From Candidatus Bathyarchaeota archaeon (lineage in GTDB: Archaea > Thermoproteota > Bathyarchaeia > Bathyarchaeales > B26-1), in assembly GCA_018396795.1 (NCBI GenBank), contig JAGTRH010000008.1:1-15978 (forward strand): a DNA stretch of 15,978 bases. Direction: 5' to 3'. The position numbers were made by a program, and so were the translations under genes. This document shows positions 7,105-13,242 of the stretch, one piece after another. Numbering within the stretch: the stretch's first letter is position 1; each line of letters opens with the position of its first letter. The notes under the pieces are model-generated. The model was not told the origin of the DNA. It searched no databases and worked only from the letters and a program-made list of their open reading frames with translations.

Positions 7105-7568
7105 AACTCTACACTTGGAAGGATCTTCTTGAATATTATTTTTGCCAATTGTGACGGATGTAAGCGCAACTCCCCCTCGGACAATTTAATGCCTCTCTCT
7201 TCAGCCTCATCTAGGATTATCTTAACCCACTCTTTATCGAACTCGCATTTTTTGCATTCTTCATCATGAGCATACCAAATTCTAATTCCATTCTTTGGTG
7301 AGTAGGTGATCACGACCTTATGATCGAATTCAGGGCTATGACCTACAAGAATTCCCTTTTTCACATCTAAATACCTTACTTGAATTCTATTGACTTCAGC
7401 CGCTTCATTTAACGCCTGTAAGATCTTGCTTTGAGCTGCGTTTAGCATCACATGCACAGATTGGCGGCTAATATTGAGCTCTCTGGAGATCTCAGACTCC
7501 GTCAACCCACCTCGCATAAGACTCCACATCTGGCGTTGGCGAGGCGTTAGATATCCCCATCTGAACAT
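7101..7568 (-). CDS. Tfx-like HTH regulator with C-terminal sensor-like domain
   Basis: The 155-residue protein opens with GYLTPRQRQMWSLMRGGLTE (5-24) followed by SEISRELNISRQSVHVMLNA. This is a LuxR/Tfx-type helix-turn-helix with the recognition helix at about 34-46. From residue 60 a second domain of strands (RIQVRYLDVKKGILVGH, KVVITYS, IRIWYA) leads to DEECKKCEF with a CxxC pair (105-108) and a helical tail. The CxxC could bind a metal or form a disulfide. As first gene of the operon, four bases overlapping the membrane-protein gene, it probably controls the operon itself. A palindrome between its TATA box and start site supports autoregulation. ATG at 7568 is used. The HTH is confident; the ligand is unknown. 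Confidence 0.75.
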   Translation of the reverse strand: MFRWGYLTPRQRQMWSLMRGGLTESEISRELNISRQSVHVMLNAAQSKILQALNEAAEVNRIQVRYLDVKKGILVGHSPEFDHKVVITYSPKNGIRIWYAHDEECKKCEFDKEWVKIILDEAEERGIKLSEGELRLHPSQLAKIIFKKILPSVEL

Positions 7569-7583
7569 TATAATCTCTCTGTA

Positions 7584-7597
7584 ATATTATGTAATAT
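7584..7597. promoter_or_regulatory. Palindromic operator candidate
   Basis: ATATTA-TG-TAATAT is a perfect inverted repeat (6-base arms, 2-base spacer), also readable as two copies of GTAATAT 10 bases apart (7581, 7591). It lies just downstream of the TATA box and upstream of the expected start site (about 7580) of the HTH operon. A dimeric regulator bound here would block transcription initiation. Confidence 0.5.
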
Positions 7598-7600
7598 GAC

Positions 7601-7610
7601 ACTATATAAA
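7601..7610 (-). promoter_or_regulatory. TATA box of the HTH / membrane / AglB-domain operon
   Basis: The minus strand reads TTTATATAGT. It is centred about 37 bases before the ATG at 7568, predicting a leader of about 12 bases. Confidence 0.55.
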
Positions 7611-8015
7611 GATTTCGCGGGGGAAATTATGTGTCATTAGGCGTTTCTTTCACAGCTTTCAAAGAGCCCTATATGGTCACATCAGGCATAAAGCACTAGC
7701 AAGAGTAGTTGACGAAAAATGTGTGCTAAACCTTAAACCTAGATGTTGGAACTATTTGCCCATATCTATATGAGAAAATGTATTGAAATGAGCTTATTTC
7801 TGGTGGTCTAAACCATCGTCAGCAAAATTCCGACTTCTCGGATTAAAGAGGGGTCCTCAAACTTAGGTTTCTCCAATCCGTATATGGATTTTGGTGAATT
7901 TGAAGAAATTGCTTTTAAGCATGATGATACAAAACTCTATTCATCTTAAGTTTTGACGTAAGAAAAAGTGATGAAATAGTTATTTTAAGGGAAATGTTTG
8001 AAATTTAGTTCTTTG
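7611..8015. other. Intergenic region without a recognisable gene
   Basis: About 400 bases with no intact gene. On the plus strand the frame 7812-7949 is open and reads SKIPTSRIKEGSSNLGFSNP, then YMDFGEFEEIAFKHDDTKLY and a TAA. It has no plausible start codon or promoter and may be the tail of a lost gene. No tRNA, repeat array or strong hairpin was seen. Confidence 0.35.
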
Positions 8016-8345
8016 TTAAGTTTTTGGTTTCTCTAAAATTTCTTCAATTTGTTTAAGGAATGCTTTAGGGGGTTTTTTAGAGGAAGCCACTATATACAAT
8101 CCCTTATAACTGTAAATTATTTGGCTTGATTTGCTGAAAAAGGATAATCTCCATTTAAATTCTCCAAAAATATCTTTTAACTCTCGAAGCATATTCAATT
8201 CGATTGCATAAACAGTTGAAAGTCTATCTTTTTGAAATCCTTCCGGAACATAGCATTCATGAATGTTTCCTTTTTCATCAATCACTCCACAAGCAATTAT
8301 TCCTTCCAACTTTTTTAATGCATCAAATACAGTTTTAATATCCAT
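8016..8345 (-). CDS. Small protein, possible roadblock/LC7-like fold
   Basis: The 109-residue protein has the order helix, strand, strand, helix, strand, strand, helix expected of roadblock/LC7 modules. These parts are VFDALKKLEGIIACGVIDEK, an acidic turn, a long helix (DRLSTVYAIELNMLRELKDIFG), KWRLSFFSKSSQIIYSYKG, LYIVASSK and a final helix. Such proteins often pair with small GTPases or regulate motility and polarity in archaea and bacteria. The assignment rests on pattern only; there is no diagnostic motif, and no GTPase gene is adjacent. The start is ATG at 8345, with a TATA box about 30 bases upstream and almost no leader. Confidence 0.5.
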   Translation of the reverse strand: MDIKTVFDALKKLEGIIACGVIDEKGNIHECYVPEGFQKDRLSTVYAIELNMLRELKDIFGEFKWRLSFFSKSSQIIYSYKGLYIVASSKKPPKAFLKQIEEILEKPKT

Positions 8346-8370
8346 AAAATTATAACAATAAAGGCTAAGT

Positions 8371-8379
8371 TATAAAAGC
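8371..8379 (-). promoter_or_regulatory. TATA-like box for the roadblock-like gene
   Basis: The minus strand reads GCTTTTATA. The expected transcription start is about 4 bases before the ATG at 8345, so the mRNA would be near-leaderless. Confidence 0.5.
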
Positions 8380-8436
8380 CTTTTTATTTAAAAGCTTTAA
8401 ATTCTTCTAAAATAAGCTTCAAAAATTTTGAATTTT

Positions 8437-8592
8437 CTAATGGCTAAAAATCAAGCTTTTTGGAATTTCTTCACGCTTAATCCCATAGCTTTTCTCTATA
8501 TGCCAATAAACTGCATGCTTAACGCTTTCACCAAGCTTCAAAAAGCCTTCATCTATTGATTCAAGCAAGGCTTTATTGAAATCTTTTCTTTG
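8437..8592 (-). pseudogene. Fragment resembling the NitrOD5 output domain
   Basis: The minus-strand frame reads KDFNKALLESIDEGFLKLGE, SVKHAVYWHIEKSYGIKREE, then IPKSLIFSH and a TAG. The LGESVKHAVYWHIEKSYGIKREEIP pattern matches, from memory, the N-terminal half of the NitrOD5-type conserved archaeal domain. That domain normally continues with about 40 more residues (the FG.GA..iE..i...L half), which are missing here. A TAA stands immediately upstream and no ATG starts the frame. It is therefore a truncated remnant or, less likely, a mini-protein starting at a TTG. It lies just upstream of the roadblock-like gene on the same strand. Confidence 0.45.
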
Positions 8593-8640
8593 TTAAACCC
8601 CCCATTCTCCGAAATAATAAGTAAGGAGGCAAAATTTTAT

Positions 8641-8652
8641 CCCCTCTAGGGG
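8641..8652. repeat. Short GC-rich inverted repeat
   Basis: CCCCT-CT-AGGGG is a perfect inverted repeat in an AT-rich stretch downstream of the tRNA on the minus strand. It may cap a transcript end, but the loop is only two bases. Nothing else was found between 8593 and 8724. Confidence 0.25.
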
Positions 8653-8769
8653 TATGAAAAATGAGCAAAAAAACTCTTTTTCTGCTGGAAAGCCTACTGG
8701 AGTAGAACCGGTTTCATCTAAAAGTGCGGGGGGTGGGATTCGAACCCACGAACCCCTACGGGACAGGAG

Positions 8770-8793
8770 TTCTAAATATCCTTAAGAGGATAT
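8770..8793 (-). other. tRNA intron 2, canonical position 37/38
   Basis: The intron is 24 bases. Its ATATCC and GGATAT segments pair around a TCTTAA loop. Exon CTGA can pair with intron TTAG to form the 4-bp central helix (one G-U pair). The bulges are GG|A at the 5' cut and AA|C at the 3' cut. One T next to the inner helix makes it slightly relaxed. Confidence 0.85.
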
Positions 8794-8807
8794 CCTCAGT
8801 CCTGCGC

Positions 8808-8854
8808 ATCCAATACCTACGCCCAATACAACTTGATATTTCGGGCATAAGTAT
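8808..8854 (-). other. tRNA intron 1 in the D stem (23/24)
   Basis: This is a 47-base non-canonical intron. Bulge-helix-bulge: exon TCAA pairs with intron TTGG (4 bp), with bulges AG|A and AT|G. The inner helix TACTTATGCCC / GGGCGTAGGTA has 11 bp including two G-U pairs. Cutting between the second and third bulge bases restores AAAG-GCG and the D stem exactly. The outer helix is weak, so the motif is of the relaxed type. Confidence 0.85.
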
Positions 8855-8945
8855 CTTTGACCTGGCTTGGCAACCCCCGCTTGATTCGATTGAATTTAAA
8901 TTCAAACTTACTCATAAATTTTCAGTTTTGAAAGCCCTTAAAAAT

Positions 8946-9845
8946 TCAAGCTATTCTGTAAATCGGATGAGTTTTATCCAGTTTTTCTCCGTGCTCCCTA
9001 ATCAGTTGGCCATAGGCCGCATCGATTAACGCTACTGCTGGAAACACGTATTTAGCCTCCTCGATAGGTCCATAGAGTATAAAGTCCGCTCCAGCGGCTA
9101 CAGCTAAAGCGTTTGCTGAAGCCATAGCTGGATGAATCGCTTGATCGCCCATCTTCACTCTTAAGCCTGTCCAAGTGGCTATGGCATTATGCGCTCCACA
9201 TCCAACGGGAAACCCAAACTCATTTTTCAAATCGAACAATGCTTTACAAGCCACTCCCAGACTTGGAATGTCTAAAACGCATGTATCGATCAGTATGTTT
9301 TCGACTCCAGCATCTTTAGCTCTAGGGAGGATCTGTTTTATCGCATCAACTCTTCCTTTAGAAGTAAACTCCTTTCTGTTAAAGGCAAGAAGCACAGCGT
9401 TCTTCAACCTATATTCCTTAATTTTTTCATATTCCTCTAGCCTAGATTCTGGTACTAAAGAATTATAGACGATAGGGTTTTTGATTCCCGCCTTATTAAC
9501 ATAATCTAAGCCTTTTAACCTAACCTCTTCGGATACTCCATCTAACAGAATTGGAGCATCCGTCACACTCGATACAAATTCTAAAAACTTTTCCATGGCC
9601 ACTGGTGTTGAGCCTACAACATCGAGCATGCTCTGGTTACCAGTTTTGTTGGAGAATTCTTCTTGTTCATTTATAACTCTTTCAGCCTCTTCTCTATCGA
9701 ACTCGCCAGTTTCTTGATTCTTAACTATTCTATGCTTGTTATAAAAAATGCTTCCTATCAAAACTGTAGGACGACTCCCAGGTAAGCCACCTATCTTTAC
9801 ATCTCCAATAACCAACTGTTTTTGTTGGGCTTTAAACTCCCACAA
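8946..9845 (-). CDS. mtrH: Stand-alone methyltransferase subunit H, MtrH family
   Basis: In methanogens MtrH transfers the methyl group between tetrahydromethanopterin and the cobamide of MtrA in the MtrA-H complex. This 299-residue protein is full length and cytoplasmic. Diagnostic segments are KIGGLPGSRPTVLIGSIFY (17-35), a KTGNQSMLDVVGSTPVAMEK stretch (67-86), ILLDGVSEE (99-107), ILIDTCVLD (184-192), GCGAHNAIATW (215-225) and a LAVAAGADFILYGPIEEAKY region (247-266). No other mtr gene, corrinoid protein or MT1-type methyltransferase lies nearby. Solo MtrH proteins in non-methanogens are thought to move methyl groups between corrinoid proteins and methanopterin or folate carriers. The start is TTG at 9845 with GGAGAGGTT six bases before it and a TATA box at 9886-9896. 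Confidence 0.88.
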   Translation of the reverse strand: MWEFKAQQKQLVIGDVKIGGLPGSRPTVLIGSIFYNKHRIVKNQETGEFDREEAERVINEQEEFSNKTGNQSMLDVVGSTPVAMEKFLEFVSSVTDAPILLDGVSEEVRLKGLDYVNKAGIKNPIVYNSLVPESRLEEYEKIKEYRLKNAVLLAFNRKEFTSKGRVDAIKQILPRAKDAGVENILIDTCVLDIPSLGVACKALFDLKNEFGFPVGCGAHNAIATWTGLRVKMGDQAIHPAMASANALAVAAGADFILYGPIEEAKYVFPAVALIDAAYGQLIREHGEKLDKTHPIYRIA

Positions 9846-9885
9846 TTTTCAACCTCTCCTTTCCTTCATATTGAATTAAAGCTAA

Positions 9886-9896
9886 GCATATAAAAC
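9886..9896 (-). promoter_or_regulatory. TATA box and leader for mtrH
   Basis: The minus strand reads GTTTTATATGC, predicting a start site near 9865. The roughly 20-base leader carries a Shine-Dalgarno-like GGAGAGGTT (about 9851-9859), which supports the TTG start at 9845. Confidence 0.5.
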
Positions 9897-9908
9897 TTGT
9901 TTGAAAAA

Positions 9909-10090
9909 ATATAAAAGTTTAATCCATAATGAACTCTTAAAGAGCTAAAAGGAAAGCGCTGAAAAACCTTAAGCCTATACTTTCTACCATTCCAAAGGAA
10001 ATTAGACTTAGGTTGCTAGGAAAAGCCTCAAAAATGATTCTTAAGCGACTTTTATCCTTTAGAATCTCTGGTAATAAAAAAAAGAATTAG
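9909..10090 (+). other. Orphan TATA box followed by an open frame without a start codon
   Basis: AATATAAAA (9909-9917) is a good plus-strand TATA box, predicting a transcript from about 9940. A frame is open from 9941 to a TAG at 10088-10090 and reads basic, protein-like sequence: KALKNLKPILSTIPKEIRLR followed by LLGKASKMILKRLL. It has no ATG near its beginning; the ATG at 9929 meets a TAA three codons later. It could be a small RNA, a small basic protein with an unusual start, or a remnant. It lies antisense to the 3' trailer of the BMP gene. Confidence 0.3.
10076..10083 (-). terminator. T-run terminator of the BMP-family gene
   Basis: Eight T residues on the minus strand, 10 bases after the stop codon of the binding-protein gene, form a typical archaeal intrinsic termination signal. 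Confidence 0.6.
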
Positions 10091-10093
10091 GGT

Positions 10094-11104
10094 TTATGGT
10101 GGAGGGACTATGTACCTATCCGTTATAACTCGAATCTTTTCTTCTCCAGAGATGACTTTTCTGTTGAGCTCCATGGCATAATCTTCATCCGCTTTCGGTA
10201 TAGCGCCCCTAGTCGAAGCCAAAGTGCAATACTCGGCTAACCTAACGCTTCCACTTTTCTCCCCCTCAATTATTTTCCCAACGATGTAGGAGTATACTCC
10301 AGGAACATCCATGACTATACTCGTTAGGAAGCGCTTATCTATCTCGTACATGTCCACACAAGCCCCTACCAGATAAGTATAGCGCGGAGCTGCTCTTGCC
10401 GCCTCTAAAGTCGCCAACAATCCTGTTCCGCCAAGCCATGGAACGAATGCGTCCACACCCTCAGCTATCTGAGCCTCGGCTGCTCCTTTGTTCTTAACAG
10501 GATCATCGAAATCTCCACTGTGCACATAGTACATTTTTATGTCTGGACGAGCGCGTATTGCACCCGAGTAGATCAAGTTTATACAACCTACAGCCGTTGG
10601 GAACTCAAGTCCACCAATAAAACCTATCTTGCCAGTTTTTGTAGCTAAGGCCATCATGTATCCTATGGCATAGTATGGTAGATAGTCGTCCCTGATGAGT
10701 GTCCAGACGTTCGGATAATCTAAGGGTACTTCAGCGTTTGCAACGACCACAACATCCGGATGGGCCTTCGCGATTTCCTCGCAGGCAGTAAAATACTGTC
10801 CACCATGGAAGATTATGATGTTGTATCCAGCCGCTATATAGTCCTCAGCTATACCTCCAGCTCCAGCAACAGTAGTCCACTCCGTGTAGGCCGTCTCAAC
10901 ACCGAATTTATTCTTTATTTCTTCAATGGCAAAATATCCTAGTTGAGGCCATCCTATGGAATCTATAGAAGCTGGTAGTAATATGGCAACCTTGTAGGCA
11001 GGCGGTTTAGGCGCGGATATAGTCCACCAATACCAGCCCCCGATCACTGCGATAAGAATCACGAGAATGGCAACAGCCGCTATAATCGTTTTTCTACTAG
11101 CCAC
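10094..11104 (-). CDS. BMP-family substrate-binding protein of an ABC transporter
   Basis: This 336-residue extracellular protein is held by one N-terminal membrane helix (about 6-29). There is no lipobox cysteine, so it is a membrane anchor rather than a lipoprotein. The BMP/PnrA pattern is clear: KVAILLPASIDSIGWPQLGY (38-57), a NIIIFHGGQYF strand (94-104), IGFIGGLEFP (169-178), GAIRARPDIK, VDAFVPWLGGTGLLA and YLVGACVDM. PnrA-type members bind purine nucleosides. The gene is divergent from the two permease genes and probably feeds them. GTG at 11104 is chosen because GGTGAT (11110-11115) lies five bases upstream; the overlapping ATG at 11106 is out of frame. A T-run terminates it. Confidence 0.88.
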   Translation of the reverse strand: MASRKTIIAAVAILVILIAVIGGWYWWTISAPKPPAYKVAILLPASIDSIGWPQLGYFAIEEIKNKFGVETAYTEWTTVAGAGGIAEDYIAAGYNIIIFHGGQYFTACEEIAKAHPDVVVVANAEVPLDYPNVWTLIRDDYLPYYAIGYMMALATKTGKIGFIGGLEFPTAVGCINLIYSGAIRARPDIKMYYVHSGDFDDPVKNKGAAEAQIAEGVDAFVPWLGGTGLLATLEAARAAPRYTYLVGACVDMYEIDKRFLTSIVMDVPGVYSYIVGKIIEGEKSGSVRLAEYCTLASTRGAIPKADEDYAMELNRKVISGEEKIRVITDRYIVPPP

Positions 11105-11120
11105 ATCAAATCACCGGCAA

Positions 11121-11147
11121 TTTTATATATAAAGTAATATATATAAC
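11121..11147. promoter_or_regulatory. Bidirectional TATA region of the BMP transporter
   Basis: The stretch carries two TATA elements: ATTTTATATATAAAG (11121-11135) and AATATATATAAC (11137-11148). The second can serve the minus-strand binding-protein gene and, read on the plus strand, the permease gene with its GAGGT site at 11179-11183. A shared regulator could control both units here. Confidence 0.5.
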
Positions 11148-11190
11148 GCTTTCGGTCTATGTAGATGCAAAACGCTGCGAGGTAGTTCTG

Positions 11191-12255
11191 TTGAACAAAG
11201 ACTCTTTTAGAAGCTTATTGAAGTGGCTTAAGGAACAACCCTCGATTGAAGCTAAGGCGACTATGTATTTGATTTCTGTCGGCTTTGCTCTTTTACTCTT
11301 TGCCATAACAGTGTTGGCCATGGGGTATAGCCCGCTCTTGGCTCTTGAAACGCTTATCGTTTCATCACTTGGAGGCAAGACGAGACTGGCTGAAACCCTT
11401 GTAAGGATGATTCCGCTAATATTTACGGGAACCTCCGTGATCATAGCATTCAAAGCAAACTTTTGGAATCTTGGCGTTGAGGGGCAGCTTTACTGGGGCG
11501 CCATAGCTCTAACCTACGTAGGTCTATTCCTCGCAAACCTTACAGCACCGATTCAACTACTATTAGCCTTCTCACTAGCCTTCCTAGCCGGAGCTTTATG
11601 GGCTTTAATTCCTGGAGCACTCAAGGCTTACCTTGGCGTTAACGAGATAGTTACCACTATAATGATGAACTATATAGTCCTCTTAATCGTAGATTGGTTG
11701 GCTACTGGACCATGGCATGATCCGATGGGCTTTGAGCCCATAACCTATCCGATCAGTGAGTACATTAGGCTACCGAAGATAATAATGGGCACAAGGTTTC
11801 ATACTGGGCTACTCATAGCCCTAGCATGCGTTGTAGTAACTTATATAATCCTTGAAAGGCGTACCCTTGGCTATGAAATCAAGGCTGTTGGCGACAACGT
11901 CAACGCGGCCAAAAGATCTGGCATAAATATCGTAAAGGTAATCATACTAACAGCTTTCCTCAGTGGTGGGATAGCCGGATTGGCTGGGGCTTCTGAAATA
12001 GCGGGTGTTCATTATCGGCTTCTCAGAGGAATATCCCCTGGGTATGGATTCACTGGAATAATCATAGCTTTAATTGCCAAGAAAAGTCTTGTATGGAGTA
12101 TACCTGTTGCTTTCTTCTTCGCAATGCTACTACTAGGATCGGATGCTTTTCAAAGAACTATAAGCATGCCAGCAGGTGCGATCTATGCAATACAAGCAAT
12201 GATAGCTTTGTGCATCCTAATGCCAGAATATGCGCTTAGGAGGTTAAAACTATGA
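11191..12255 (+). CDS. ABC transporter permease, BMP/nucleoside type (COG4603-like)
   Basis: This is an inner-membrane permease of 354 residues with a cytoplasmic basic N-terminus and about eight to nine hydrophobic helices. Family features include LGGKTRLAETLVRMIPLIFTG (about 59-79), FKANFWNLGVEGQLYWGAIA, a GVNEIVTTIMMNYI helix (about 149-162) and the cytoplasmic EIKAVGDNVNAAKRSGINIVK loop, the EAA-like segment that docks the ATPase. FWNLGVEGQ is diagnostic for the branch that imports nucleosides or simple sugars. The TTG start at 11191 has GAGGT seven bases upstream. It overlaps the next permease gene by four bases (ATGA). Confidence 0.88.
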   Translation: MNKDSFRSLLKWLKEQPSIEAKATMYLISVGFALLLFAITVLAMGYSPLLALETLIVSSLGGKTRLAETLVRMIPLIFTGTSVIIAFKANFWNLGVEGQLYWGAIALTYVGLFLANLTAPIQLLLAFSLAFLAGALWALIPGALKAYLGVNEIVTTIMMNYIVLLIVDWLATGPWHDPMGFEPITYPISEYIRLPKIIMGTRFHTGLLIALACVVVTYIILERRTLGYEIKAVGDNVNAAKRSGINIVKVIILTAFLSGGIAGLAGASEIAGVHYRLLRGISPGYGFTGIIIALIAKKSLVWSIPVAFFFAMLLLGSDAFQRTISMPAGAIYAIQAMIALCILMPEYALRRLKL

Positions 12256-13199
12256 GTTTAGAGTACTGGGCTAACTTTGCTGTGACGCTCCTCCAAATAA
12301 CTTTTAGGCTCAGCGTCCTGTATATAATCGCAGCCATGGGAGAAGTCGTTCTTCAACGATCTGGTATATTTAATGTGAGCATCGAGGGACTCATGACCAT
12401 AGGAGCGATAGTAGCCTACGTAACCGTTATAGCTACTGGAAGTTACTTCACTAGTCTATTTGTGGCTGCTCTCATCGGAATTTTTCTTGGGGTCTTTCTG
12501 GGATTGCTCACAATTTCATTAAAGATGGATCAAACTCTCACAGGTATGTTGATGTGGATCTTTGGAATAGGTGCCGGCGCTCTGCTTTATAGAATTGTAT
12601 TCGGCGTAAGGGCTTTTCCAATAGTGATTACAAAAATGGAATCGATTGAGATACCCATACTTTCGAATATTCCAGTGATAGGTCCCTCTTTCTTTAACCA
12701 AAACGTAATATTGTACATTGCTTACTTCCTGATCGTTCCAGCAACTTACTTCCTTTTATTCAAAACGACTTATGGGTTAAAGATTAGAGCTGTTGGAGAG
12801 AACCCAAGAGCTGCCGACACACTTGGAATAGACGTCAACCTAGTCCGTTACCTTACGTTCATCTTTGCAGGAGCCATGGAATGCTTAGCAGGAGCTTATC
12901 TTTTGATTGTTGAAACTGCCGTCTTCACGCCTTGGATGGTGGGTGGAAGGGGTTGGATAACGCTTCAGCTTGTAATGTTTGGAAGGTGGAGTCCTCCGCT
13001 TATATTCATTGGCTCCCTCCTTTTTGCGTCCGTAGAAGCGCTTGCATACAAGTTCCAGCTGTTGTATAAATTCTTGCCATACCAGTTCTTGCTTATGTTG
13101 CCATACATAACTACAATCATAGCTCTTGTGGCTATAAGTAGAGGGGCTGTATGGCCTAGGATGCTCGGAATACCTTACGAAAGGGAAGAAACTAGATGA
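12252..13199 (+). CDS. ABC transporter permease, BMP/nucleoside type (COG1079-like)
   Basis: The second permease subunit has 315 residues and about eight hydrophobic helices. Diagnostic segments are LYIIAAMGEVVLQRSGIFN, the FNVSIEGLMTIGA match to the family's NiG.EG...GA, the LKMDQTLTGMLMWIFGIGAG helix and a docking loop LKIRAVGENPRAADTLGIDV. It pairs with the preceding COG4603-like permease, whose stop codon overlaps its ATG. The family's usual ATPase gene (COG3845), a double-ATPase protein, is not in the window: after the stop comes a convergent flavin reductase gene 43 bases away. The ATPase must be encoded elsewhere. Confidence 0.88.
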   Translation: MSLEYWANFAVTLLQITFRLSVLYIIAAMGEVVLQRSGIFNVSIEGLMTIGAIVAYVTVIATGSYFTSLFVAALIGIFLGVFLGLLTISLKMDQTLTGMLMWIFGIGAGALLYRIVFGVRAFPIVITKMESIEIPILSNIPVIGPSFFNQNVILYIAYFLIVPATYFLLFKTTYGLKIRAVGENPRAADTLGIDVNLVRYLTFIFAGAMECLAGAYLLIVETAVFTPWMVGGRGWITLQLVMFGRWSPPLIFIGSLLFASVEALAYKFQLLYKFLPYQFLLMLPYITTIIALVAISRGAVWPRMLGIPYEREETR

Positions 13200-13242
13200 G
13201 CCATCGAAGCGAAATAATCTTAGCCTTTGTTCAATCTTCACT

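Larger units (their letters stand above)
8725..8880 (-). tRNA. tRNA-Leu(GAG) with two introns
   Basis: The acceptor stem GCGGGGG (from 8880) pairs with CCCCCGC (8726-8732), with discriminator A at 8725 and no encoded CCA. The T arm is GTGGG-TTCGAAT-CCCAC. The long variable arm CCCGTAGGG is that of a leucine tRNA. The anticodon stem CAGGA/TCCTG encloses a 31-base loop. Removing a 24-base intron leaves CTGAGGC, anticodon GAG (8795-8797). A second, 47-base intron interrupts the D stem. Removing both gives an 85-base tRNA with an intact GCC/GGC D stem. It reads CUC/CUU leucine codons. It follows mtrH on the same strand by 65 bases. A weak TATA-like site (8911-8920) may give it its own promoter. 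Confidence 0.93.

Noticed and set aside
7620..7770. Possible transposase remnant in the plus frame ALYGHIRHKALARVVDEK
   Set aside because: There is no catalytic motif or zinc ribbon and the similarity is impressionistic, so no call is made.
8652..8790. Plus-strand small frame beginning MKNEQKNSFSAGKPTG and running into GGGIRTHE
   Set aside because: The later part is again translated tRNA complement; there is no promoter and the composition is not convincing.
8770..8793. Alternative anticodon TAG for the tRNA, read from the 3' part of the loop
   Set aside because: It would leave an eight-base loop or break the bulge-helix-bulge geometry. The 37/38 cut gives a normal seven-base loop with GAG.
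8724..9029. Plus-strand open frame of 101 codons starting RGVGFEPTNP
   Set aside because: It is the antisense of the tRNA-Leu gene and of the end of mtrH. Translated tRNA complements commonly give such spurious frames.
12885..13241. Minus-strand frame of 118 codons
   Set aside because: It lies antisense within the second permease gene, whose family match is strong.
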